Source of the DNA: Elysia chlorotica
Taxonomy: Eukaryota; Mollusca; Gastropoda; Plakobranchidae
Length of the DNA: 64,000 nt
Assembly (NCBI GenBank): GCA_003991915.1
Contig: RQTK01000031.1
Location: 77,615 to 141,614 of the forward strand
Direction of reading: 5' to 3'
Below are positions 45,156-54,779 of the stretch, one piece after another. Positions within the stretch are counted from its first letter, which is position 1. Each line of letters begins with the position of its first letter. The position numbers and the translations under genes were made by a program. The notes beneath the pieces are model-generated. The model saw only the letters and a program-made list of their open reading frames with translations. It had not been told where the DNA came from and made no database searches.

Positions 45156-46424
45156 TTACCATGGCAACAGACAGTTATACAGCAAAACTTTGATGAAAGG
45201 TTGTAATGGCTTTACATAAAACTTGGCCTTTCCAAACTCCCAGTTGCTAACCAGAAGAAAGGAAGTACAAACGTGCGGATGCCCAACAGCCAAAAAAACC
45301 AGATCTGAAATGATAACCAGTGACAATTCGTCTAATTCCGGACGATCTCTATTGTATGCATAACACAGCGTATAGAGTGCCTCAGGATAAACACACACAA
45401 AGAAGGCCAATGTCGTGGCTAACAAAGCACCATTTTCCTTCAAAGAATAGTAAGGGCGTAGGCTCTGACTCGGAGGGGGTGGGACGAGAAAGATCTCGCC
45501 ACTCTGTGTATATGTGATAGATCCTGGCGGGAGCTGTCCTGCGTGACTGGGCGAGGGACCTGTGTGGGACAGTCCAACAGGGACGTAGTTAGGTTCTTGA
45601 TAATTTTCGCACAGAGGTGGGACAGTTGACTGGCTATGTGGTGGAGGTGGCCCTGGGTGGGGATGGAGAGATGCGCCATCAGCTGCTCCGTTGTAGGGAG
45701 AAGTGTGAAGGGGTGGTGACGTAGCTTGTTCAGAGAGTGCAATGTCAGTGAAACCTGGCTGTCCAGATGCTACAGGTGGAATCTGCTGGTTTTCAACTGA
45801 AGTTGACAAGTTTTGTGAGCTGCATATATTCACAATAGTGAAAAAAATAGCCATTGCAACAGGGAGTACATGACATACATAAACGATAGCCCTTGCTCTT
45901 CCTATGTTAATATGGAAATCGCAGCTGTCTAGGTCTACACCGACAATGTTGAGAGGGAGTGCGATGGTCAAGCCAAAGATCCAAGGTACGGTGCTCACTG
46001 CCAAAGCCACGAGGGCGCCAGGACTGCGGGATGCTGGTGCCGTTCGGACCCGCCGCCTATACAGGATACCTTCGAGCGCAAGAACGACGATCCCCACGCC
46101 GTAGACGAATGGCATGATGTAACTAAAATACGCTCCACTCAGCACGTATTCTCTGCATTTAATAATAGAAAAGGTTTGATTTTCAAACGTAATTCTGGCA
46201 AATACTACCAATGAAAAAAGGGCAACAAAGACATCACCAATTATTAAGGACACAAGGGTCTGATGCCGAGGCCCCCTTTGACCTGTTAAAATTGCAACAA
46301 TTCCTCCAGCTGCTTTTTTAATTTTATAAAAAAGAGCGGCATTCCACACCAAGGTCAGCGCAATTGTTGCAACGATGAGAGCCTTCCAGGCAGTTTCTCT
46401 CCCGTCGTAGTCGACTGCAGCCAT
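45156..46424 (-). CDS. Intronless rhodopsin-like (class A-like) orphan GPCR
   Basis: A 422-residue single-exon membrane receptor. Translation most likely starts at the ATG at 46424 (MAAVDYDG, G at -3 and +4); the open frame extends 8 codons further upstream without an ATG. Membrane segments: TM1 ~13-36, TM2 ~54-75 with LIIGD (Asp of TM2), TM3 after Cys in SIIKC and ending LEGILYRRR in place of DRY, TM4 ~130-152 with VPW, TM5 ~180-205 with HVLP, TM6 with FFVCVYPEAL (FxxCxxP), TM7 with GHPHVC in place of NPxxY. An N-glycosylation sequon NQT and paired Cys fit an extracellular side. The third intracellular loop is about 125 residues, Pro/Ser/His-rich. Ligand unknown; the DRY and NPxxY changes set it apart from well-known families. 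Confidence 0.82.
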   Translation of the reverse strand: MAAVDYDGRETAWKALIVATIALTLVWNAALFYKIKKAAGGIVAILTGQRGPRHQTLVSLIIGDVFVALFSLVVFARITFENQTFSIIKCREYVLSGAYFSYIMPFVYGVGIVVLALEGILYRRRVRTAPASRSPGALVALAVSTVPWIFGLTIALPLNIVGVDLDSCDFHINIGRARAIVYVCHVLPVAMAIFFTIVNICSSQNLSTSVENQQIPPVASGQPGFTDIALSEQATSPPLHTSPYNGAADGASLHPHPGPPPPHSQSTVPPLCENYQEPNYVPVGLSHTGPSPSHAGQLPPGSITYTQSGEIFLVPPPPSQSLRPYYSLKENGALLATTLAFFVCVYPEALYTLCYAYNRDRPELDELSLVIISDLVFLAVGHPHVCTSFLLVSNWEFGKAKFYVKPLQPFIKVLLYNCLLPW

Positions 46425-46934
46425 TTCAACAGAAAACAAGTCACTCAATCATCAACGTGTTAGTGTGAAGGTAATGAAGACCACGAAATAATTATGTGAT
46501 TTATATACAGTAACTACCTTAAAACCCAACTCGAGTGAATATCATAGGCTCGGTTTTGGAATATATCAATCTTTTAAAGTTTTAAACCACAAAACGTATT
46601 AGACGTCGTTTTGGTCAGTTCACAGTTCCGAGTATGAAGATTCAGTGGAAAAATGACTGAAGACACTATGGAAAAGCAAAGACACTTTGATTAGTAATTA
46701 AATTGATAATTCTTCACAATGAGCAAGAAAAAAATAAACTAACAGTAGAAACACAAAAGGTCGCTTGACGCTCAAGTAATCAAGATCGAAACTTGTTCCT
46801 AATTTCATAGAATAACCATAATTTAAAATAATAACCAAGCTAAATAAATAAGTATAAATGGACTCTATTTTAATAAAATGGTCAATCTACTGCATAAAAT
46901 TATCCAAAACGGTCGTTTCTTCTTCTTCTTTGCG

Positions 46935-47333
46935 TTCACTCAAATGGACAGCCCAGTCTCTGACATGAATGTTGCTGTGCGCCGTAGATCCTCCAGGCTT
47001 CCATACAGCTTCTGTGCCATTGGTGTGTCCTGTGGCCACATCAGGTTTCTTAGGTTTTCATACATGGGGCAGTGTTGTAGGACATGGATGACTGTTTGAC
47101 CTCCAGTTTGGCATGTGTACTGGTCTGATGTTCCAATGTGGAGCTTTGTGTAGAGGTGGTGATTCAGGCGGTTGTGTCCTGTTCTGAGCCTAAAAATGAC
47201 CACTTGTTCAGCTCTTGTCAGTGCATGATAAGCATCATTTTGGACATGGTTGGGGTGTTCCTGCAGCCATTCCTCATGTTGTTGGGCATGGATTATTGTC
47301 TTTGCTTCACTGTATGTTGTTGTGTAGTCATTT
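46935..47333 (-). mobile_element. RNase H-type LINE, C-terminal fragment
   Basis: The minus strand is open from DYTTTYSEAKTIIHAQQHEE through ALTRAEQVVIFRLRTGHNRL to CPMYENLRNLMWPQ and KLYGSLEDLRRTATFMSETG. RLRTGHNRL and the Cys/His-containing tail are typical of ORF2 ends after RNase H in I/Jockey-type LINEs. No internal stop over about 130 codons, so it is fairly young but truncated at its 5' end. About 500 bp upstream (5') of the receptor gene. Confidence 0.85.
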
Positions 47334-47479
47334 TGTTAGTATATATAATGTATGTAGTGAGAGAGGGAGAGAGAGAGGAGGGGTGCTGAACGGCCTCTTT
47401 AAATTATTGGAGCATTTGTCCTTATTTTGTCGATTTCGCAACTGACATTATTATGATATTGCTGCACTGAAAAAGGGAA

Positions 47480-48480
47480 TTATTGTATGGAGAAAGAGTT
47501 TTGCTAGCAGTTTTCGCATTTGACACATTCCACACTGCCCAACCTTTAGCCCTATGTTCTATGTTGCTATCGTGGAATGCGACAATTCACTTCCTTGTTC
47601 CAAGTTAAAACCCATACCAAACCTGTGTGCTTTCATCCAATCTGCACAGTGCCTCTCTAATTATAATATGTGGTGCTTAGGGGTTACTTTGTTTAGGAAT
47701 GCGTCTCTGTAGTACTTCATGTAAACTCAATAACTTCTCTGCGTTATCTATGTCTGTGGTTGTGAATGCGAAACTGCCACATGTAAAGCTCTGAAACTGT
47801 CGTTGATTTTGTTGTATTTTTGCTCTAACTGGATACCTTTGGTGATACATGTTGTAAGTGTGTCTTGTTTCGTGGTGTATATTGCTGTTTTTGTTAGATG
47901 TTCATAGATTTTGTGAGTTATATAACGGTGGCAATGGTTGCCAATAAAGCTTCCACCATGAAAGGCTTACCTAACGATATTGTTTTGGTCCAATACTGTT
48001 CCTAACGCTTTCGAAACTGGCCCTCTGCTTGATTTGTTGTTTTGCTTTAATTCATGTAGCTTCTCCTTAAGTTTGTTCAGTTATCTCTGATTGGTTTTTA
48101 ATTCCTTTTTTATCTATTTCTGCATCGCACATACTAATGCATGTCTTAACAGGCTGCTTGTGCTCTTTAAGGCAATGCTTTCTTCCAGTTGCATCAGTAC
48201 TTTTCAAACAATGACGGAACACCTTCAATTTTGGATTTTTCTATTCAAATTTCTAGGTCAAAATATTCTAAATCTTGTTTTAAATTGGTATGGTGCTTGA
48301 GCACAAGCCCTAATAATACATGGAGGTACGGGCGTGAAAAAGAACCAGAATGTCTCTTTGCAAGTGTATAACATTTCAAGGTTTTTTCAACTTCCTTATT
48401 TGATCATGATTTAAGCATCGTCTCGCACACAGTCTGCATAAATTGTTCAATTTTCGATGTTGTTCTTGTATGAGCGTTCC
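47480..48480 (-). pseudogene. Relic of an invertebrate mobile-gene family ('GNHCHRY' protein)
   Basis: With a few stops and frameshifts the minus strand reads PVSKALGTVLDQNNIV, AFHGGSFIGNHCHRYITHKI, then NKVTPKHHIL, ERHCADWMKAHRFGMGFNLE and QGSELSHSTI. I recognise this block order (FxGNHxHxYL ... KVTPKxHxLExH..DW....GxGxxxEQGxExxH) from multi-copy uncharacterised proteins of invertebrate genomes, often taken to be transposon-encoded. Function unknown; the copy is dead. Extent at the 5' side is uncertain. Confidence 0.55.
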
Positions 48481-50280
48481 ATCGCGTCTGCTTAGCAAAT
48501 AAGAAAATTATAAACCAAAGTGTTAAGCACACAAACGCACAAAAGCACATATTTTTTATGCTCAGCTTTTGATATATAAAAAATTTGCATTTTGTGCTTT
48601 TACTTTAAATATTGTACGAAAACGGTTAGATTGTAACGCAAAATTATTTTCGAATAGCGGCACTAATCTAATCATCAGAAGTTGATAATTCTTTAAAGCT
48701 GAATAGCTCTCTCATTTTTTTTACATTCTGTATTTCTGTTTGCGGTACTCACATCTTTATGGAAATATGAGATCAAAACAGATAAAACAACTAAAATCAC
48801 AGGCTGCACAACCGACAATTGACCGTTAATTAATGCACTTACTTTTTACACAGAAACTGAAAGCACAATTAACACATTGTGGAATACCGTTGATAGAATC
48901 TTTATTTTCTAACGGATTTTTACAAAATAAACGCCAAATAAGAGTAATATATGTTTTTTCTACTAACCTTCGACGTAATAAGTATGAGAATGGAAGATAT
49001 GATACGAAAAGAATACCGACCTTGGATTTAAGTTTTGTTATGTTTTACTACGTTCTATGTGCTAGTTTCGCGCTTCTTTCTACATTGTTTGTACACGTAC
49101 TATCAAGCTAAAATTAAACCCAGCTCCAGAGCTCTGCCTGTTTCTAATTCTTTGCAAGAAAATCAAAATTGTTATTCTGAGGTTTCCTCTTCTGAGCTTA
49201 CGTTTATAGGTTTAAAGCTGATTTTAATGCCTCAATCATCTTTCCAGTTGTCATGGGTGTCTAAGTTTTCCTCTTCTCATCGAATTCCAAAATGATTCCT
49301 TGGCGTCTTAGATTTTGTGACCCTAACTTATTGTTTTAGCTCTTCCTGTAAGACTGTTCCACTTCTTCTTTTTTATTAATGGTTTTGTAAGTATTCTAAA
49401 GGACTCCTCTTTTGATTGGGTAACCATGTACATCTTTGTTAAGACTGTTTTCATATTCTTGAAACTAAGTTTTTGTCTGCGCCATCCTATCTTCGCTTTG
49501 TCCCTAGCTTCGATTCTAGGGTATGTGTTTCCAAACAGCTATGTTTTGTTAGGTGCTCAAAATATTTCAGTTTTCTTTCTTTGACTGTTTACAAAAGCCG
49601 GTTCCCTAATATTGAAGAAGGTAACAAAACAAAAAAAAAAGAAATTGCAAAGCAATGCACACAAAGATAAAAAGAGGTTTCAGGGGAAAAGGGTCAGGAA
49701 GAATAGGTTATTTAGTTTTGTAAAGGATGGAAATATTGTTAAAGGAAAGAACGTCATTTTAAAAATGTGCTCTAAATTAATCACATGGCTTTACTGTGAT
49801 GTAAGAACCACAAGACCAGCAACTACGAGATGAAATATTCTCATCACCATTTACGACACAGGCATAATCCCACCATGATCGTGCAGATCAGTTTATATGG
49901 CGCTTCGCAGATATCAACACCGCACGACAAGGCTAGTCATAATTAGTTCGAACACAGTTTAAATTTATGACACAAAATTAATAATTATACTATACCCAGC
50001 CAGAGAAATATCATAGAAAGGAAGTTGAGATGCAAAAAAACTACATCTCTCTTGTGTAGACTATTAAAGGTATTCGTAAAGTGTAACAGATGTATTGGGT
50101 TTTTTTAATGCAAAAAATAACTTTGATACAAATGGTATAAAAGTGATAATATACATACTGAGAACTAGAAGCTTCAATAAGGGCTGATTACGATTAAAGG
50201 GAATACAGGCCGACATGTAGAGATATAAGACAGGCTTTTCACAGCTTTTCAATTTATACAGTGAAGTGATTCTAAGAAGT
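48481..50280. other. Gene-free stretch
   Basis: AT-rich, with pyrimidine-rich strand bias at 49160-49600 suggesting decayed coding DNA on the minus strand. No family could be recognised. Confidence 0.4.
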
Positions 50281-50289
50281 ATAGAATTT

Positions 50290-50870
50290 GCATCAGGGAG
50301 TCATATAAGTATGCAGAGGGCACATGGTGCTTACTTCTTGTTCTGAAGAGGAGCTGCAAGATAGCATTACAACAGTTATTATCGAGGGTGAAAACCAAGA
50401 ATTGCAACTGAATATGGTGAAGACTTAGTGTACGTTACAACATGTACGTTAGTATCAAGAAAGACAGGCACCCCAAAATACGTACGTAATATCTCATGCA
50501 GAGGAAAAAGAGAAGTGTGAATGCAGGTTAATACGTTTAAATACAATAACCTCAAATGTCAAAATGGGAGTCAATAGTTAACAAGGAAAGGTATCTAAAG
50601 GTGCATTTACCGAAATACATTTTATCTCAACCAACCGAAACCTAAGCATACCGGTAACTCAAAACTTATTATCCCAAAAGCTTAGGTGCGGTCTATGCTC
50701 GAATATGGGTGTAAATGCTGAACTCTGATGAAGAATATAGATAAAAGGCTGTAGGTAGAAAATTTAGTTTATACGGTGCCGCTTATTATAAGATTTATGA
50801 AAGTGTCAGGGAAAAGGAAAGAAAACAAACGATGAAATTATGGATATGTAGAGGTACACGAAACCATTAC
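50290..50870 (+). mobile_element. RTE-like LINE reverse transcriptase relic (plus strand)
   Basis: Plus-strand pieces: YAEGTW (eroded YADDTV catalytic box), SCSEEELQDSITTVIIEGEN, QELQLNMVKT, SRKTGTP, then VRCMLEYGCKC and KRKENKR, matching 'YADDTvLla.see.LQ.lv..v...ee.gL.lN..KT...vis' and the later 'vLLYGcEtW' block. Heavily mutated. Confidence 0.7.
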
Positions 50871-51004
50871 CGGCAGAGACAGATAACATTCTTTGCTTCT
50901 ATGAACCCAGTAGCCAGACAAGAGACAAAAATAAAAATTGAGGAAATAAAAACAATTTGGAACATTTCTCACACTGGCCATCTGTGTATACTCGGTAACT
51001 AGGT

Positions 51005-52085
51005 AACAGCCGCTGTCCTAAGCCAGGCGGGCGTATACACTACAATATATGTCCATTGCTTTAATGGCCTTCAAGGCGTCTGTCTATTGTCGCCTATTTT
51101 AAGCCGCCATTTTCTCCTCAGTTTTCTCCTCAGGCAGTCAATCAGATTTCCTTCTCTTTCCACAGGTTGAATGCCATGGTCTTCCATCTTTCTCGTTCAA
51201 GTGCAATCTCGCAGCACTCGTTGATTTTCATTCCAGTCGAGTCCTCCACATTCTTGACCCAGCTTTTCGGCTCCATTGTCTAACTCCAGTGCCTTCCACC
51301 ATCCCCTCTACGATCTTCTTCTGCAAGGAACGTTGCCTTCTTACATGTCAACAATATTTAATTTTTCTCTCTTTCACTGTTTTGAGGAGCTGTTTTTGCT
51401 TGATATTTACCATCTCTAGTATTTCAGGGTTTGTTTTCTTTTCTTTCCAAGAGGCTCTTGCTATTCTTCCATAAATCCACATCTCTAAAGCATCTATTCT
51501 TCTTTCAGTATACGCAGTCAGAGTCCAAGTTTCACACCCATACATAGATGTCGACCAAATCTAACATTCGCTCTTGTTTGAAGTGATACATTTAAACTAC
51601 ATGTAGTCTGCTTTAGTTTTGAACAATTTGTTTTTGTCATTCCAATCAATTTATTTATTTCTGTCACAATATTTCCATCTTCTTTTATTAGTTGGCCCAA
51701 ATATACAAAACTTTCAACTTTGTCCGTCAATAATTACATTTATAGCAACTTTTTTTCTTTTAATAACAAGAGCTTTTGTTTTTTGTTGTTGTTGTTTTTT
51801 GTTTTTTTTTCTAAATAAATTTGTCAGGAGGCCACAGTTTTCACTTTCCTCTTTTAGTACTATTACTAGTTTTCGGAGATTTTTTTCACTTTCTGCCAGG
51901 ATCACTGTATCATCGACATATCGTAGGTTGTTCATTTTCACTTCCCCAAACCTTTTGTCTAGAAACATCTTCTTATAAAGTTCTATTCCTTTAAAAATAA
52001 AATCTGTGTGTATGTTGCGTAGAGTAAGACATAGACAGCCTCGTCGAACTCCTCTTTTTACTTTCACTTGTTGGTATGTTGTCTC
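51005..52085 (-). mobile_element. RTE-like LINE reverse transcriptase relic (minus strand)
   Basis: From 52067 downward: KVKRGVRRGC, IHTDFIFKGIE, MNNLRYVDDTVILAESEKNL (YADD with A to V), KVESFVYLGQLIKEDGN, MYGCETWTLTAYTERRIDAL, EMWIYGRIARASWKEKKTNP and WVKNVEDSTGMKINECCEIA. Domain order is complete from RT palm to C-terminus, with frameshifts. The endonuclease is missing because the element abuts the (GAGT)n array at 52111. Confidence 0.88.
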
Positions 52086-52110
52086 GATTTATTTAAGTCA
52101 ATTGTTCCCA

Positions 52111-52880
52111 GTGAGTGAGTGAGTGAGTGAGTGAGTGAGTGAGTGAGTGAGTGAGTGAGTGAGTGAGTGAGTGAGTGAGTGAGTGAGTGAGTGAGTGAGT
52201 GAGTGAGTGAGTGAGTGAGTGAGTGAGTGAGTGAGTGAGTGAGTGAGTGAGTGAGTGAGTGAGTGAGTGAGTGAGTGAGTGAGTGAGTGAGTGAGTGAGT
52301 GAGTGAGTGAGTGAGTGAGTGAGTGAGTGAGTGAGTGAGTGAGTGAGTGAGTGAGTGAGTGAGTGAGTGAGTGAGTGAGTGAGTGAGTGAGTGAGTGAGT
52401 GAGTGAGTGAGTGAGTGAGTGAGTGAGTGAGTGAGTGAGTGAGTGAGTGAGTGAGTGAGTGAGTGAGTGAGTGAGTGAGTGAGTGAGTGAGTGAGTGAGT
52501 GAGTGAGTGAGTGAGTGAGTGAGTGAGTGAGTGAGTGAGTGAGTGAGTGAGTGAGTGAGTGAGTGAGTGAGTGAGTGAGTGAGTGAGTGAGTGAGTGAGT
52601 GAGTGAGTGAGTGAGTGAGTGAGTGAGTGAGTGAGTGAGTGAGTGAGTGAGTGAGTGAGTGAGTGAGTGAGTGAGTGAGTGAGTGAGTGAGTGAGTGAGT
52701 GAGTGAGTGAGTGAGTGAGTGAGTGAGTGAGTGAGTGAGTGAGTGAGTGAGTGAGTGAGTGAGTGAGTGAGTGAGTGAGTGAGTGAGTGAGTGAGTGAGT
52801 GAGTGAGTGAGTGAGTGAGTGAGTGAGTGAGTGAGTGAGTGAGTGAGTGAGTGAGTGAGTGAGTGAGTGAGTGAGTGAGT
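52111..52880. repeat. (GAGT)n microsatellite array, 770 bp
   Basis: About 192 uninterrupted GTGA/GAGT tetranucleotide units with no visible variant. On the minus strand it is open as Thr-His-Ser-Leu repeats over more than 250 codons, an artefact of the 4-base unit (12 bases = 4 codons). Both edges carry similar sequence (TCAATTGTTCCCA before, TCAATTCCCAT after). Confidence 0.99.
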
Positions 52881-53159
52881 CAATTCCCATAACCAAACCG
52901 TACGTCAGAGTGCCCCAAGCCTACATCAGACAGTACCCACGGATAGTGTCTGGCACTTTCTTACTAATTAGTTTTCTCTGTCGCATGAAATAGAGCTAGG
53001 TCAGCCTCGTGATGGGTGAGTCGATACGTGTATGTGTATGTGTGTGAGAGTGTGAGTGACTGTGTACTATATGTATGTGTGTGTGTGTGTGTGTGGTGCG
53101 AGAGTGAGTGACATTATCTGTGTGTGTATGTGAGTGTGAGTTTTTACGTATGTGTGTGT

Positions 53160-53327
53160 GATAGTGAGTGAGTGAGTGAGTGAGTGAGTGAGTAGAGTGA
53201 GTGAGTGAGTGTAGTAGAGTGTCAGTGAGTGTGAGTGAGTGAGTGAGTGAGTGAGTGAGTGAGTGAGTGAGTGAGTGAGTGAGTGAGTGAGTGAGTGAGT
53301 GAGTGAGTGAGTGAGTGAGTGAGTGAG

Positions 53328-53400
<73 letters not shown>
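53160..53400. repeat. Second (GAGT)n array joined to (TTA)n
   Basis: Imperfect GAGT units (53160-53220), cleaner units (53229-53328), then about 24 TTA units to 53400. GT-rich sequence (53025-53160) precedes it. Confidence 0.96.
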
Positions 53401-53401
<1 letters not shown>

Positions 53402-53864
53402 AGAGATGTGAAAGGACATGGTTGCCAGCACCATCCGGCACGGCTCTGATAATGATGAAGCTTACTTACGTCTCGTCGTAAAAAATATTCAAACATCTAG
53501 AGTTAGATCCAACTCTTTTGTGTTAATGTTGAGGGTTTTCCCTTTCCTCCTTGAGCCGCACACGGATGATAACTAACTTAAAATTGAACATTTCCCCTTG
53601 CCACATGTGACGTAACACCTCCGTACACCGACAGTTAAACCAACTGTTTGCTGTTTGAGAGGAAATACTCTCAGTCGTTTAGCTTTGGATCGCCTTAAAA
53701 TGCAAATGTAATTAGGATAGAAATTGTTCGAGCCGTTTTCTATGCGGACCTCCAATTGTGCCAAGATAAAATGCTACCGTCGATAGCGACTTCAGTAAGT
53801 AATTTTACATTAATCATTTTATATCATGGGGGAAGGGGGGGGGGGTCAGTCCACTAAGACCATA

Positions 53865-54240
53865 ATTAGATATCTAGATCTAGAAATCTATATAAACTAG
53901 ATCTAGATTCTAGAATCTATAGAGTGTGTTGCGATGGCCTCACCCACTTTCATGTTTCTCTGCAGAGGCTATAACCAATCCCCACATTTACTTTTTCAGG
54001 TTCTGTAGTAAACTTGATCTAGATCTAGATCTAGTTTCTGGAAAAGACCAGGGAGGATATTAGATATCTAGATCTAGAAATCTATATAGATCTAGATTCT
54101 AGAATCTATAGAGTGTGTTGCGATGGCCTCACCCACTTTCATGTTTCTCTGCAGAGGCTATAACCAATCCCCACATTTACTTTTTCAGGTTCTGTAGTAA
54201 ACTTGATCTAGATCTAGATCTAGTTCCATATCTAACATTT
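53865..54240. repeat. 194-bp tandem duplication with nested AGATCT/TCTAGA motifs
   Basis: ATTAGATATCTAGATCTAGA begins at 53865 and again at 54059. The copies share CTGCAGAGGCTATAACCAAT and TTCTGTAGTAAACTTGATCT and differ mainly by a small indel near 53890. Dense palindromic TAGATC units occur at both ends and again at 54495-54512. Confidence 0.95.
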
Positions 54241-54700
54241 ATTTGTCATGATTTGGTAATAACTGCGATATTTTCCCAGGTTACAAAACGTGTAGAATAT
54301 GGGCCTATATAATTTCACTGAGCATATTTTTGAAAGAACAAACCTGTAAGCATTAAGTCTGTGATACTTATGGGTAAGGTTTTTCTGTTCTCTGTTCAAA
54401 AATACCAAGAATTCGATGGGAATCAATGACATTGTATTGATTCACCCATTTTCACAAATGATAGTATAGAGTGTAATGGTTTATTGAAAAGGCATCTAGA
54501 TCTAGATCTAGTCCACTCTGGGTAAAAACCAAAAAAGTTGCTCAGAGCTTCCTCAAAACATGCATGTGCACAAAACGTCCATTTTGAAAACCACTATAAA
54601 CTGCACACTCGGCAGATCAATCGGCGTCAGTAAGTGCAGCGTTGGAGAGCCGCGGCCCCGTCACGGTTGTTCCAAAGACGAGCAAACTGACAGACAAGTC

Positions 54701-54763
54701 ATGGTGGAGGAGCGTCGAGAGGTGTCAGGGGGACGCAACCCCAGCAGCAGCAGCAGTCAGCAG
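54701..54763 (+). CDS. Candidate first coding exon of an unidentified gene
   Basis: Inside a GC/CpG-richer island (54600-54780), ATGG opens MVEERREVSGGRNPSSSSSQ plus Q and ends at a strong donor CAG|GTGAGA. No downstream exon was recognised; the intron would contain the 33-bp minisatellite. It could equally be a non-coding first exon or a chance ORF. Confidence 0.3.
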
Positions 54764-54779
54764 GTGAGAGACAGCGGGC

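Noticed and set aside
45156..46448. Receptor start eight codons upstream (46448)
   Set aside because: The first codon there is TTG; the first ATG in frame is at 46424 with a good initiation context.
52093..52896. Two 260-codon minus-strand open frames of Thr-His-Ser-Leu repeats
   Set aside because: Produced entirely by the 4-base GAGT unit, which is open in phase; no non-repeat coding sequence is attached.
53573..53764. 63-codon minus-strand ORF with basic residues
   Set aside because: No start context, family similarity or flanking gene structure.
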